In this document: positions 35,531 to 44,112 of the stretch, piece by piece
Position numbering within the stretch: the stretch's first letter is position 1
How the letters are laid out: every line of letters begins with the position of its first letter
From: Nitrobacteraceae bacterium AZCC 2146
GTDB lineage: Bacteria; Pseudomonadota; Alphaproteobacteria; Rhizobiales; Xanthobacteraceae
Reading direction: 5' to 3'
Assembly (NCBI GenBank): GCA_036924855.1
Contig: JBAGRP010000001.1
Location: 3,472,001-3,536,000, forward strand
DNA: 64,000 nt
Notes under the pieces: generated by a model
The model's input: only the letters and a program-made list of their open reading frames with translations
Database searches by the model: none
What the model was told of the DNA's origin: nothing
Program-made: the position numbers and the translations under genes

Positions 35531-36700
35531 TTACTGGGCGTCGATCCACTCGCCCAGGGCGACATACTGCCCGCTTCGGATTTCAGCCATCCGGGCCTGT
35601 GTCGAACCCTGGTGGTTGGCGTAGTTGACCGGAGGCACGATTCCGCCGACGTCCACGTCCTTCAGTTGTTCCATCTGGTCTCGGACGCCTTGACGGAATA
35701 CTCCGATGTCGGAGGGGACCTTTCCGCCGTTCTTGGCGATGGCGTTCTCGATCGCCTTCGCCATAACCGCGCCTTCGAGCCACCCCCGCATATAGTACAC
35801 GTCCTGCTTCGCCACCTCGTTCTTCGCTTTGAACGCCTTGATCTCTGCCATCGCCGGGATGTCGCTGCCGTAGTCGGAATAGGCTTGGATGGCGCGGAAG
35901 CCTTCGACGGATGCGCCGAGTTGTTCAGGAATCGTCGGACTCAGCGCGAACATGTTGCCGACGAATTTCTGTGCGGGGAGCCCGACCTTCGCGGCATCGC
36001 GCAGCACGGCTAACGCCTGCGGCGCACTTCCCTGCACGTAGATCATGTCGGGATTCTTCGCTTTCGCCCGGATCATCTGCGCGGTTATGTCCTGCGCATC
36101 GAAAGGGAATTCGATCACGTCGACGAGATTGACGCCCAACTTTTGGATTATGCCCGACTGTCTGACCACATTGGTCGGGCCTCGCCCGTACTCGTTATCG
36201 GGAATCATGATGATGAGGTTCTTCTTCCCGCTTTTTGCGAGCTCGCGGATCGCAATGATCATCTGCTGCTCGTAGGTCGGGCCGGCGAGGAACATGTAGG
36301 GCAGCTTTTCCGGATCAAGGACTTCGCTTGCGCAGCTTTGCGTCAGGAACGGAACCTTGTCCTGCGCGATCTGACTGCGCAGCGCTTTGGCTGCGCCCGT
36401 GGACCAACCGCTGACGAACACCGCTTGCTCCTGATCGACGCATCGCCGGTAGAGCTTAAGCTCCTCGTCCAGCTTGTAGCGCCCGTCAAGCAGCAAGACC
36501 TTGACCTTGTTGCCGGCGATTCCGCCCTTCGTCTGGTTGAGATGCTCGAAATAATCTCGCGGCCCGTAGACCACTCCGTTGACCGACGTATCCGGACCGG
36601 TGAGCGATCCCCAAATGCAGACCGTGATGTCTCCGGCCGAGGCGGGCGACGCGGCCGCGATTCCCGCTGCGGCGAGCGCGGCAACCAGTAGCTTCTTCAT
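35531..36700 (-). CDS. Branched-chain-type ABC transporter periplasmic binding protein
   Basis: This 389-residue periplasmic binding protein (type I fold, LivJ/LivK-like) has a signal peptide MKKLLVAALAAAGIAAASPA ending at ASA. The mature part begins DITVCIWGSLTGPD and contains the two-lobed Leu/Ile/Val-binding pattern (FLTQSCASEVLDP; NLIIMIPDNEYGRG). The ATG at 36700 has an AAGGAAA upstream and gives a proper signal sequence, so it is preferred over the codon at 36724. The gene lies between livM and livF. The ligand is unknown. Confidence 0.9.
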   Translation of the reverse strand: MKKLLVAALAAAGIAAASPASAGDITVCIWGSLTGPDTSVNGVVYGPRDYFEHLNQTKGGIAGNKVKVLLLDGRYKLDEELKLYRRCVDQEQAVFVSGWSTGAAKALRSQIAQDKVPFLTQSCASEVLDPEKLPYMFLAGPTYEQQMIIAIRELAKSGKKNLIIMIPDNEYGRGPTNVVRQSGIIQKLGVNLVDVIEFPFDAQDITAQMIRAKAKNPDMIYVQGSAPQALAVLRDAAKVGLPAQKFVGNMFALSPTIPEQLGASVEGFRAIQAYSDYGSDIPAMAEIKAFKAKNEVAKQDVYYMRGWLEGAVMAKAIENAIAKNGGKVPSDIGVFRQGVRDQMEQLKDVDVGGIVPPVNYANHQGSTQARMAEIRSGQYVALGEWIDAQ

Positions 36701-36720
36701 GGCAATTTCCTTCCCTATGG

Positions 36721-37758
36721 TCATTTGATTTCGTTGGGTTGAAGTTTGGTCTCGAACGGGACCGAGTCTTGCGGCCGTTCGGAAGGTCCGCGCGACAGCC
36801 GAACCCGGCCGTAGAGCTTCATCACGAGCGCGGACAGTCCCCGCGGCTCGAAGATGAGGAAGACGATGATGAGCAGGCCGAATGACATCTCACGGACCGC
36901 GGCAAGCAGGTCGGCAATGTTGAAGGCTTCGCCGACGCGCTGGATCGCTTCGGGAAGCAGCGTGACGAACGCCGCACCGAGCAAAGAGCCCGGCAGCGAG
37001 CCCAGCCCGCCGACGATGATCATCGCGACGTAGTCGACCGAAAGCGACAGCCCGAACGCTTCCGGATGTGCGAGGCGGGCCGTGAATCCCATCAGTCCGC
37101 CGGCGATTCCGGCGAAAAAGCCGCTGATCAGGAATGCGAGCATCTTTGTGCGTGCGACGTTGATTCCCATGCCCTGCGCGACAACCTCGTTCTCGCGGAC
37201 GACGAGAAAGGCGCGGCCGAGGTCAGTCCGCCGAATCCAGGACAGCGTCAGCCAGGTGATCGCAACGACGACGATCGCGATGGCCGCGTAGCCTTGGTCC
37301 GATTGGATCGGATGGCCGAACAATGTCATCGGCTCTATGACGAGGCCGGAAACGCCGTGCGTGATCGGCTCGGCGAACTTGAACAGATAGTCCAGGATGA
37401 ACTGCGCGGCGAGCGTTGCGATCGCGAAGTAAAGTCCTTTAAGACGCAGCGCCGGAAGTCCGATGAGCACGCTGGCGGCCAGCGAAGCTGCTCCTGCCGC
37501 AGGGAGCGCGAGTATATCCCAGCCTGCATTGCCCGCGACGCCAGCCGTGTAGGCGCCGATGCCCAGCAGTGCCGCCTGCGCGAAGTTAATTTGCCCGCAG
37601 AAACCTGTGAGGAGGTTAAGCGACAGGGCGCCAATCGACGCGATCGCGACGGCGTGCACCATGTACGCGCCGAAGCGTCCGAGTCCGAGTGTCAGAAGGA
37701 TTGCCAAAGCCGCAGATAGCGCAGCGACGACCAATGGGTTCCGGGCGATCTTCATCAT
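36721..37758 (-). CDS. livM: Branched-chain-type ABC transporter permease, LivM
   Basis: This inner-membrane permease of 345 residues has eight or more helices and the LivM signature NLLTGFCGQINFAQAALLGI plus the EAA-like cytoplasmic loop (GRAFLVVRENEVVAQGMGIN). Its start overlaps the livH stop by four bases (ATGA), which shows translational coupling. The C-terminal extension after FEPRGLSALVMKLYGR is polar. It pairs with LivH to form the membrane channel for the operon's substrate. Confidence 0.92.
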   Translation of the reverse strand: MMKIARNPLVVAALSAALAILLTLGLGRFGAYMVHAVAIASIGALSLNLLTGFCGQINFAQAALLGIGAYTAGVAGNAGWDILALPAAGAASLAASVLIGLPALRLKGLYFAIATLAAQFILDYLFKFAEPITHGVSGLVIEPMTLFGHPIQSDQGYAAIAIVVVAITWLTLSWIRRTDLGRAFLVVRENEVVAQGMGINVARTKMLAFLISGFFAGIAGGLMGFTARLAHPEAFGLSLSVDYVAMIIVGGLGSLPGSLLGAAFVTLLPEAIQRVGEAFNIADLLAAVREMSFGLLIIVFLIFEPRGLSALVMKLYGRVRLSRGPSERPQDSVPFETKLQPNEIK

Positions 37759-38669
37759 AGCCTCTCGGTACCGCGGCGGCCGAAGATTCCCTGTGGACGG
37801 ACGAGAAGGACGATGACCAGGAGAATATATGGCACGACTTGCTGCAGGGCGCCCGCCGAATAGATGTTGGTGTAAGCGCGCAGAAAGTCTTCGAATGCGG
37901 GCGTCAGGACGCCGTCGCTGAACGCTTGTAGGACACCGAGCAGCAATCCGGCGACGAGCGCCCCTGCAAGGCTGGTGAGTCCTCCGAGGACGATAACGGG
38001 AAACGCGATCAGACCGATGTCAGCGAGTCCGAGAGACAACCCGTTGAGCGTCGCTAAGAGCGTCCCGCCCAAGGCGGCCAGTGCGGAAGACATGGACCAC
38101 GCGAGAGCGGTCTGGCTGCTCGTACGAATACCAATGGCGAGCGCGGCCTGCCGGTTGTCTGCGGTGCACCGCTGCATGAGGCCGACGGACGTGAACTGGT
38201 AGAATGCCAGGAACGCTAGGCTCAGACAAATCGAAAGCGCGAAGGCGGCGAGATAGTTGTAGGTGATGAATACACCGAAGATGTCGACCGCACCCTCCGG
38301 AAAAAGTTTCGGAGCCGCGATCCGGTCGGGCCCCCAGAAGATCAGGCAGATCGCGCGCAGGAATATGAGGACGCCGAGGGTCACCGCCATGATCGCAACC
38401 ACAGGCGCCTTGAGCAGCGGCCGCAGGACGAGACGCTCGGTGAGTACTCCGACGACGGCCATCGTCGCCATCGAGCAGACTACCGCGCCATGGGCGGGCA
38501 CTCCGAGCTTGGTGAAACCGTAGGTCAGGTATGCGCCGAGCATCACAAAGGCGCCCTGCGCAAAGTTGACGACCCCGGAGCACTTATAGATGAGGACGAT
38601 GCCGATCGCGACGAGAGCATACACGCTACCGATCGCGATTCCGGCAGTGCTTAGCTGAAGTAAAAGCAT
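37755..38669 (-). CDS. livH: Branched-chain-type ABC transporter permease, LivH
   Basis: This 304-residue permease starts MLLLQLSTAGIAIGSVYALV and carries the LivH pattern YKCSGVVNFAQGAFVMLGAY. The ATPase-contact loop lies near CTADNRQAALAIGI. The chosen ATG at 38669 overlaps the last base of the livG stop codon (TGATG). A longer frame starting within livG is rejected because its first 36 residues are not hydrophobic and lie inside livG. Overlaps on both sides indicate one tight operon. Confidence 0.92.
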   Translation of the reverse strand: MLLLQLSTAGIAIGSVYALVAIGIVLIYKCSGVVNFAQGAFVMLGAYLTYGFTKLGVPAHGAVVCSMATMAVVGVLTERLVLRPLLKAPVVAIMAVTLGVLIFLRAICLIFWGPDRIAAPKLFPEGAVDIFGVFITYNYLAAFALSICLSLAFLAFYQFTSVGLMQRCTADNRQAALAIGIRTSSQTALAWSMSSALAALGGTLLATLNGLSLGLADIGLIAFPVIVLGGLTSLAGALVAGLLLGVLQAFSDGVLTPAFEDFLRAYTNIYSAGALQQVVPYILLVIVLLVRPQGIFGRRGTERL

Positions 38670-39421
38670 CAAGGCTCTCCCAGATAGACGCGACGGACTT
38701 CCGGATCGACCTGCACTTCTCGCGGCGATCCTTCGAATATCTTCGCTCCGGCCGCCATGACGACGATGCGGTCGCAAGTCGCGTTGACGACGTCCATCTT
38801 GTGTTCGACCATAATCACCCCGCAGCCGGTCCGCGCCCGCACATCGCGGATCACCTCCGACATGAGCATCCCTTCCTGGGCCGTCAGTCCTGCGACGGGC
38901 TCGTCGAGCAGGAGCATCTTCGGGCCCGCGGCGAGCGCGCGCGCGAGGTCCACCGCCTTACGCAATCCGTACGGAAGACTCTGGAGAAGTTTCTCGGCGA
39001 AGTCGGCCAGTCGAAGCGGACGCAGTATCGTCTCGATGAGCTCGGCGTCACGGTGGCGTTCGGACCTCAGCATAGCGGCGACGCGCCGGCCGGTGGTCGC
39101 ATCCGCGCGCATGGACGACCCCAATTTAACGATGTCCAACACCGTAAGATCATGGAGCGACGCGACGTTCTGGAACGTCCGCACAACTCCTCGTCGGATG
39201 ACCTCGTGCGGGGCGCGGCCCATCAGGTTCTTGCCCTCCCACTCCGCCGTCCCCTGCTGCGGTCGGTAGGAGCCCGCGACGCAATTGATGAAGGTGGTCT
39301 TGCCGGCTCCGTTCGGGCCGATCAGACCAACGATCTCGCCGGGCGCGACATCGATCGACATGCCGTCGACTGCGAGGACGCCGCCGAAATGGATGGAGAC
39401 ATTTCTGACGCTCAGGCTCAT
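38669..39421 (-). CDS. livG: Branched-chain-type ABC transporter ATPase, LivG
   Basis: This ATPase of 250 residues has Walker A GPNGAGKTT, a Q-loop (VVRTFQNVASLHDLTV), a variant signature SLPYGLRKAVDLARALA, Walker B MLLLDEPVAGL and the His switch in IMVEHKMDVV. The ABC signature reads PYGLRK where LSYGxQ is usual, a variation found in some LivG-type proteins. Its start overlaps the preceding CaiB stop by four bases. It works with LivF, LivH, LivM and the binding protein that follow. Confidence 0.92.
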   Translation of the reverse strand: MSLSVRNVSIHFGGVLAVDGMSIDVAPGEIVGLIGPNGAGKTTFINCVAGSYRPQQGTAEWEGKNLMGRAPHEVIRRGVVRTFQNVASLHDLTVLDIVKLGSSMRADATTGRRVAAMLRSERHRDAELIETILRPLRLADFAEKLLQSLPYGLRKAVDLARALAAGPKMLLLDEPVAGLTAQEGMLMSEVIRDVRARTGCGVIMVEHKMDVVNATCDRIVVMAAGAKIFEGSPREVQVDPEVRRVYLGEP

Positions 39422-40587
39422 GTCACCGCTCCCCCGAGTACCGAAACTTTTGGTGGATCGGTACGGCGGCCGCCCACCAGCGTCGACTCGGCGATCTGGC
39501 CGCGGTGCTCGTCAATCGACGGAACGGCGCCGTATCTTCGCTGCTCGCCGACGACGACGGTGCCGGGCGCCGGCAACGCGACAGGCCCGGCGGGCGTCAT
39601 TACCGAGATCCGTCGAAGGTGCGGGTGGACCGAAAGGCCTTCCATCGTGTTCACTTCGGCGAATGCAATGTCCGCCGACATAAGGCGCCGGACGAGTTCG
39701 TCGCGCGAAAGTTCGGAGAAGATACTCGCGACGGCGCCGTCGGTGAGCCTTCTGTTGCGAACGCGCTCGACACCGCTGCCGAACCGCGGATCGGTGGCGA
39801 GATCGGCCCTGTCCATCGCGCTGCAGAATAGTTTCCATTCCCGCTCGTTCTGGATGGCGATCAGAACGTCATGCGCGTCCTTTGAATGGAAGACGCCGTA
39901 AGGAGCAATCGACGCATGGGCAAGACCCATCCGCGGCGGAGGGTTCCCCGCTTCAGTGTTCAGGAGCGGCACCGTCAACCAGTCCGCCATGACGTCGAAC
40001 ATGGAAATCCGCAGGTCGGCTCCCTGGCCGCTGCGGGAACGCGCAATCAGGGCCTCTAGTATCGCGGCATGAGCAGTCGCCCCGGTCGCGATATCGACGA
40101 TCGAAAGTCCGACGCGGGCGGGCGCCTCCGGGCTGCCGGTGATCGACGCCAGACCGCTTTCGGCTTGGATCAGCAGATCGTACGCTTTTCGGCCGGCAAG
40201 AGGACCGTCATCGCCGTATCCGCTGATGGTGCAACTCACCAAGGAAGGGTATTCGGCTCGCAGCCGTTCTCTGGAAAAGCCGAGCCGGTCCATGGCGCCT
40301 GGCTTCAGATTTTGGACGAGGACGTCCGCATCGGCGATGAGGGACTCGAGGGCGCTCACGCCCTCGGCGGTCGCGAGATCGATCGCGACGGATTTCTTGC
40401 CTCGGTTCAGCCAGACGAAGTAGCTGCTCTGTCCGTTTGCGGCGGCATCGTACCCCCGCGCGAAGTCCCCTTCCGGCCGCTCGATCTTGATGACCGTCGC
40501 CCCGGCATCCGCTAGGCGCGAGGTACAGAAGGGTGCGGCGACCGCCTGCTCGACGGCCACGACCTTTATTCCATCCAAAGGCAGCAT
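39418..40587 (-). CDS. CaiB/BaiF-family (type III) CoA-transferase
   Basis: This CoA-transferase of 389 residues starts MLPLDGIKVVAVEQAVAAPF. The family core GATVIKIERPEGDFARGYD and LNRGKKSVAIDL is followed by the catalytic Asp in GLSIVDIATGATAHAAILEA. AGGAAAT lies upstream of the ATG at 40587; a start seven codons earlier has none. The family also includes succinyl-CoA:mesaconate and (R)-benzylsuccinate CoA-transferases, so the partner acids cannot be told. It is the second gene of the operon and overlaps livG by four bases, coupling CoA activation with uptake. Confidence 0.9.
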   Translation of the reverse strand: MLPLDGIKVVAVEQAVAAPFCTSRLADAGATVIKIERPEGDFARGYDAAANGQSSYFVWLNRGKKSVAIDLATAEGVSALESLIADADVLVQNLKPGAMDRLGFSRERLRAEYPSLVSCTISGYGDDGPLAGRKAYDLLIQAESGLASITGSPEAPARVGLSIVDIATGATAHAAILEALIARSRSGQGADLRISMFDVMADWLTVPLLNTEAGNPPPRMGLAHASIAPYGVFHSKDAHDVLIAIQNEREWKLFCSAMDRADLATDPRFGSGVERVRNRRLTDGAVASIFSELSRDELVRRLMSADIAFAEVNTMEGLSVHPHLRRISVMTPAGPVALPAPGTVVVGEQRRYGAVPSIDEHRGQIAESTLVGGRRTDPPKVSVLGGAVT

Positions 40588-40646
40588 CTTCGATTTCCTG
40601 AAGAACATGAATTGCGTGTCGGGCCGTCGCCGGAATGCGTCGCCCT

Positions 40647-41324
40647 TCAGCTGGTTATCCAGCCGCCCGCGAACGGAAGGATGTGGCCGTAGAAGAAATC
40701 GCTTTCCGGCCCGGCGAGAAAAAGCACCGCCTGCGCGAGTTCGCGCCCGGTGCCAAGACGCGCTGCGGGAACCTCGGCAAGCCGCTGCCGGAATTCTTCG
40801 GTCTCGCGGTACGCCAGAGGCCAGTAGGTGAGGTTGTCGACATAGGTCTGCGCCGTCGCATTGACCTGGATGTGTGGAGCGACCTCCATCGCAAGGTTGC
40901 GCATGTAGGCATGCTGCGCGCCGCGGGCGGCGCCGTACAGCGCCACTCCGCCCTTGCGGCCCTTCACGCTGGCCGAACTGCCGACGATGACGATCTTACC
41001 GCTCTTCCGTTCAAGCATCTGCGGTAGCACCGCGCGCGTGAGCCGATGGAGCGGATAGAAGATCGCGTTCATGAGGCGCTCCATCTCGTCGTCGGGCTGG
41101 TCGACGGCGGGAGCGAAATCGAATTTCGTCGCGAGGTTCGCGATCAGGATGTCGACGCGGCCGGCTTCCCTGATCAGATCGTCGGCCGCGGTAGGCTTGG
41201 TCAGGTCCCGCTCGTCCGCGATGACTTCCGCGCCCTCTTCCCTGAACAGCGCGACGATGTCGGCGCCGTTGTACTCGTTGACATCAGTGACAACTACGCG
41301 CTTTCCCGCAAGCCTTCCCGACAT
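40647..41324 (-). CDS. Halohydrin dehalogenase-like SDR protein
   Basis: This 225-residue protein has the SDR fold but not the SDR active site. The N-terminal nucleotide loop (TGxxxGxG) is replaced by T13-DVNE-Y18-N-G20, fitting the T-x4-[FY]-x-G motif of halohydrin dehalogenases. The catalytic triad reads S117-x12-Y130-x3-R134, with Arg where oxidoreductases have Lys. The halide-pocket region (AQTYVDNLTYWPLAYRETEE) and end LPFAGGW also resemble HheC. Known enzymes convert vicinal haloalcohols to epoxides reversibly, without cofactor. GGGAG precedes the ATG at 41324. It is the first gene of the uptake/CoA-transferase operon. Activity is inferred, and a divergent SDR of other function is the alternative. 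Confidence 0.72.
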   Translation of the reverse strand: MSGRLAGKRVVVTDVNEYNGADIVALFREEGAEVIADERDLTKPTAADDLIREAGRVDILIANLATKFDFAPAVDQPDDEMERLMNAIFYPLHRLTRAVLPQMLERKSGKIVIVGSSASVKGRKGGVALYGAARGAQHAYMRNLAMEVAPHIQVNATAQTYVDNLTYWPLAYRETEEFRQRLAEVPAARLGTGRELAQAVLFLAGPESDFFYGHILPFAGGWITS

Positions 41325-41402
41325 TTCAAACTCCCTGTGCAACAGCGCCGCATGCGACTTTTTCTCCGATCGCAGCGCCGGATCCAGAAACGCTGTAGCA
41401 GC

Positions 41403-41430
41403 TTGACTTATAAAAAACGAGCATTAAATT
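41403..41430 (+). promoter_or_regulatory. Probable sigma70-type promoter of the divergent CoA-transferase operon
   Basis: TTGACT at 41403-41408 and TAAATT at 41425-41430, spaced by 16 bases, form a plausible -35/-10 pair in the 161-base region between the two divergent operons. Transcription would start near 41437, at or just before an in-frame ATG at 41438, which favours translation from the later TTG at 41486. Confidence 0.45.
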
Positions 41431-41485
41431 CTGCATAATGAAACTTCGAAATCACAAAGATGTAAACCGTTCGAGAGGTTCTGCG

Positions 41486-42691
41486 TTGAATGAGTTTTCC
41501 CAAGGTGCCCTTGCCGGCCTGAAAGTCATTGATCTGTCGAGGGTTTTGGCGGGGCCATTCTGCGCACAGATTCTCGGAGATCATGGCGCCGACGTGATCA
41601 AAATCGAGCCCCCGAACGGCGACGAGACCCGCTCGTGGGGCCCCTTTTCGGCGAGCGAGAGTGCCTACTTCAGCGGCGTGAACCGCAACAAGACGAACAT
41701 GGCGCTCGACCTTTCGCGGGCAGACGGACGCGCCGTGCTTTTGGGCCTGCTCGGCGATGCCGACGTGCTGCTGCACAACTTCAAGCCCGGCACACTCGAG
41801 CGCTGGGGGATTGGATTCGGCGAGGTGCTATCCGTCCGCTTCCCGAGGTTGATATACTGTCACATCTCGGGTTTCGGCGAGACGGGCCCCTTGGGCGGCA
41901 TGCCCGGCTACGACTCCGTTGTGCAGGCCATGGCCGGATGCATGAGCGTCAACGGCCAGCCGGACGGCGAACCGACCCGCGTCGGAATGTCGATCGTCGA
42001 CATCGGCACCGGCCTGAACGCAGCTATCGCTATCATGATGGCGGCCTATGAGCGGGAACGATCCGGACGCGGACAGAAACTGGACGTCAGTCTGTACGAC
42101 TGCGCATTGACCTATCTGCATCCGCACGCCGCAGGTCTTCTGCAGGCCAATATCGAGCCACGCCGCACCGGCAACCTTCATCCCAGCATCGCGCCCTACG
42201 AACAGTTCTCGACGTCATCGGGACCGATATTCCTAGGCGTCGGCAACGACAATCAGTTCGTCATGGCGTGCCGACTGCTGGGTTGCGAGGAACTTCTGAC
42301 CGACGAGCGGTTTAAAACGAACGCGTTGCGGGTCGTGAACAGGTCGGCCCTGCACGACCTCCTGCAATCCGTACTGCTCCTCCATCGCGCCGAAGAACTC
42401 AGCAAGACGCTCTTGGATAACGGCATCCCGGCTGGGCCGGTGCTTGACGTCGGCGATGTACTGGCCGCGCCGCATACGGCGCATCGGAACATGATTGTTG
42501 AGGACGGAAAATACAGAGCGCTCGGCATCCCAATCAAAATGAGCAGGACCCCTGGCTCAGTCAGATCGACGCCACAAGGTCTTGGGCAGATGTCGCGCGA
42601 GGTGTGCCGCAGCATGGGCCTGACCGACCAAGCAATCGACGAACTCGTCGCGCAACGCATCGTGCTCGCCGCAGCCACTCCTATCGCATAA
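41486..42691 (+). CDS. CaiB/BaiF-family (type III) CoA-transferase
   Basis: This is the third CoA-transferase of the locus, about 401 residues. GALAGLKVIDLSRVLAGPFC and GADVIKIEPPNGDETRSWGP give the family start, and the catalytic Asp lies in RVGMSIVDIGTGLNAAIAIM. The TTG at 41486 has GAGAGG seven bases upstream and fits the family N-terminus; an ATG at 41438 would add 16 polar residues and lie at the predicted transcript start. The enoyl-CoA hydratase follows 12 bases later, so the three plus-strand genes form one operon that probably attaches CoA and then hydrates the product. Confidence 0.9.
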   Translation: MNEFSQGALAGLKVIDLSRVLAGPFCAQILGDHGADVIKIEPPNGDETRSWGPFSASESAYFSGVNRNKTNMALDLSRADGRAVLLGLLGDADVLLHNFKPGTLERWGIGFGEVLSVRFPRLIYCHISGFGETGPLGGMPGYDSVVQAMAGCMSVNGQPDGEPTRVGMSIVDIGTGLNAAIAIMMAAYERERSGRGQKLDVSLYDCALTYLHPHAAGLLQANIEPRRTGNLHPSIAPYEQFSTSSGPIFLGVGNDNQFVMACRLLGCEELLTDERFKTNALRVVNRSALHDLLQSVLLLHRAEELSKTLLDNGIPAGPVLDVGDVLAAPHTAHRNMIVEDGKYRALGIPIKMSRTPGSVRSTPQGLGQMSREVCRSMGLTDQAIDELVAQRIVLAAATPIA

Positions 42692-42703
42692 GGAAATTTC
42701 GAC

Positions 42704-43507
42704 ATGACGAACGCAGACGACCGGCAGATCCGGGTAAAGCTCGACGAGTTCCTCGAAGGCGTCGTCGCCACGGTGACGATCAGCAACGCCCGCCGTCTGA
42801 ACACGATGAACAGCGCGCTGATGGCCGAATTCGTCGAGGAGATGGACGCCCTTGCCCAAAACCGCGAGCTTCGAGCCGTCGTATTGACCGGCGAAGGCGA
42901 CAAGGCCTTCATCGGTGGCGCCGACATCAAGGAGATGGGCCGTATCCGGGACGGCGCCGGTGCACGGGCGTTCATCTCCCGCGTGCATGCCTGCTGCGCG
43001 GCGGTCAGGGCCATCCCGGTCCCCACCATTGCCCGCATTCAGGGCTTTACCTTCGGGGCTGGCCTCGAGATGGCCGCCTCCTGCGATCTGCGTATCGCCT
43101 CGGAAAACGCTATCTTCGGCATGCCCGAGGTCAAGCTGGGCATCCCATCCGTCGTCGAGGCCGCCCTGCTCCCGATGCTAGTCGGATGGGGGCGCACGCG
43201 GCAGATGCTGCTGCTCGGCGAGAACTTCGATGCGGCCCAGGCGCTCGAATGGAATTTCGTCGAACGCGTGACACCGCGCGACCGGCTCGACGAGGCTATT
43301 CAAAATTGGGTCGGGCAAACACTTACATCGGCTCCCGCCGCGGTCAGGCTCCAGAAGTCGCTGATACGCTCCTGGGAGGACCTGCCATTGAGGGCCGCGG
43401 TCGCTGCGGGCATCGACTCGTTCGCGGCTGCCTACGACACCGACGAGCCGCAGTCGAAGATGCGCCATTTCCTGGAAGCGCAAGAGAAGCGTAGGGCCCG
43501 CGCCTAG
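42704..43507 (+). CDS. Enoyl-CoA hydratase/isomerase (crotonase) family
   Basis: This 267-residue crotonase adds water to a trans-2-enoyl-CoA. The oxyanion-hole segment AFIGGADIKEM and the two catalytic glutamates are present: Glu in FGAGLEMAASCDLRI, matching Glu144 of rat crotonase, and Glu in FGMPEVKLGIPS, matching Glu164. Both being present favours true hydratase activity. It lies between the CaiB and MaoC genes on one strand with short spacing. Confidence 0.9.
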   Translation: MTNADDRQIRVKLDEFLEGVVATVTISNARRLNTMNSALMAEFVEEMDALAQNRELRAVVLTGEGDKAFIGGADIKEMGRIRDGAGARAFISRVHACCAAVRAIPVPTIARIQGFTFGAGLEMAASCDLRIASENAIFGMPEVKLGIPSVVEAALLPMLVGWGRTRQMLLLGENFDAAQALEWNFVERVTPRDRLDEAIQNWVGQTLTSAPAAVRLQKSLIRSWEDLPLRAAVAAGIDSFAAAYDTDEPQSKMRHFLEAQEKRRARA

Positions 43508-43555
43508 AAGCGCAGGATCGCCGGTTCCTGCCGGCGGCAGCTTTGGACATCAGTC

Positions 43556-44062
43556 ATGACGAGCGAATTCGATCCCGCCAAGCACGTCCGTTATCAAACG
43601 AGATGGTTCGACGACTTCAAGATTGGCGAACGCTTCGTCATTCCCAGCAGGACGATGACGGATGCGCTGTTCCTCGCGTTCCAGTCGGCCAGTGGTGACA
43701 ACCACCCGGTCCACTACGACGTCGAATACTGCCGCCTCCGTGGCATGCCGCACATGCTCGCGCACGGATATCAGATCCTGATCCAAACGGCAGCCGGGGC
43801 CGGCGAATTTCCGTTTATGGTCGAGGACAGCCTGGTCGGGTTTCTTGAGCAGTCGTCGAAATTCCTTCACCCCGTCTACGTCGGCGACACGCTCTATGCC
43901 GCCCTGGAGATCGAAGAACTGGCGCCAAATAGAAGCACCGGCGTCGTCGGAATGGCGACGACCGTTTATAACCAGACGCGAGATCTCGTCATGACCGGAA
44001 AGCAGCGCTATCTCGTCAAGAAGCATCCGGACAAAGTCAGTCGCCCGTTAGGCGTGGTCTGA
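43556..44062 (+). CDS. MaoC-like (R)-hydratase
   Basis: This single hot-dog domain protein of 168 residues has the hydratase-2 motif SGDNHPVHYDVEYCRLRG, whose Asp/His pair is the catalytic dyad of MaoC dehydratases, followed by the helix MLAHGYQILIQTA. Members hydrate 2-enoyl-CoA to the (R)-3-hydroxy form or act on mesaconyl-type CoA esters. It is the last gene of the CaiB-ECH-MaoC operon. Presence of both a crotonase and a MaoC suggests two hydration steps or branched/dicarboxylic intermediates (inference). Confidence 0.88.
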   Translation: MTSEFDPAKHVRYQTRWFDDFKIGERFVIPSRTMTDALFLAFQSASGDNHPVHYDVEYCRLRGMPHMLAHGYQILIQTAAGAGEFPFMVEDSLVGFLEQSSKFLHPVYVGDTLYAALEIEELAPNRSTGVVGMATTVYNQTRDLVMTGKQRYLVKKHPDKVSRPLGVV

Positions 44063-44112
44063 TGGCGACACCGGCGATAGCGCGCTGCGTCAATGCGCCG
44101 GGACCGCCTGCG

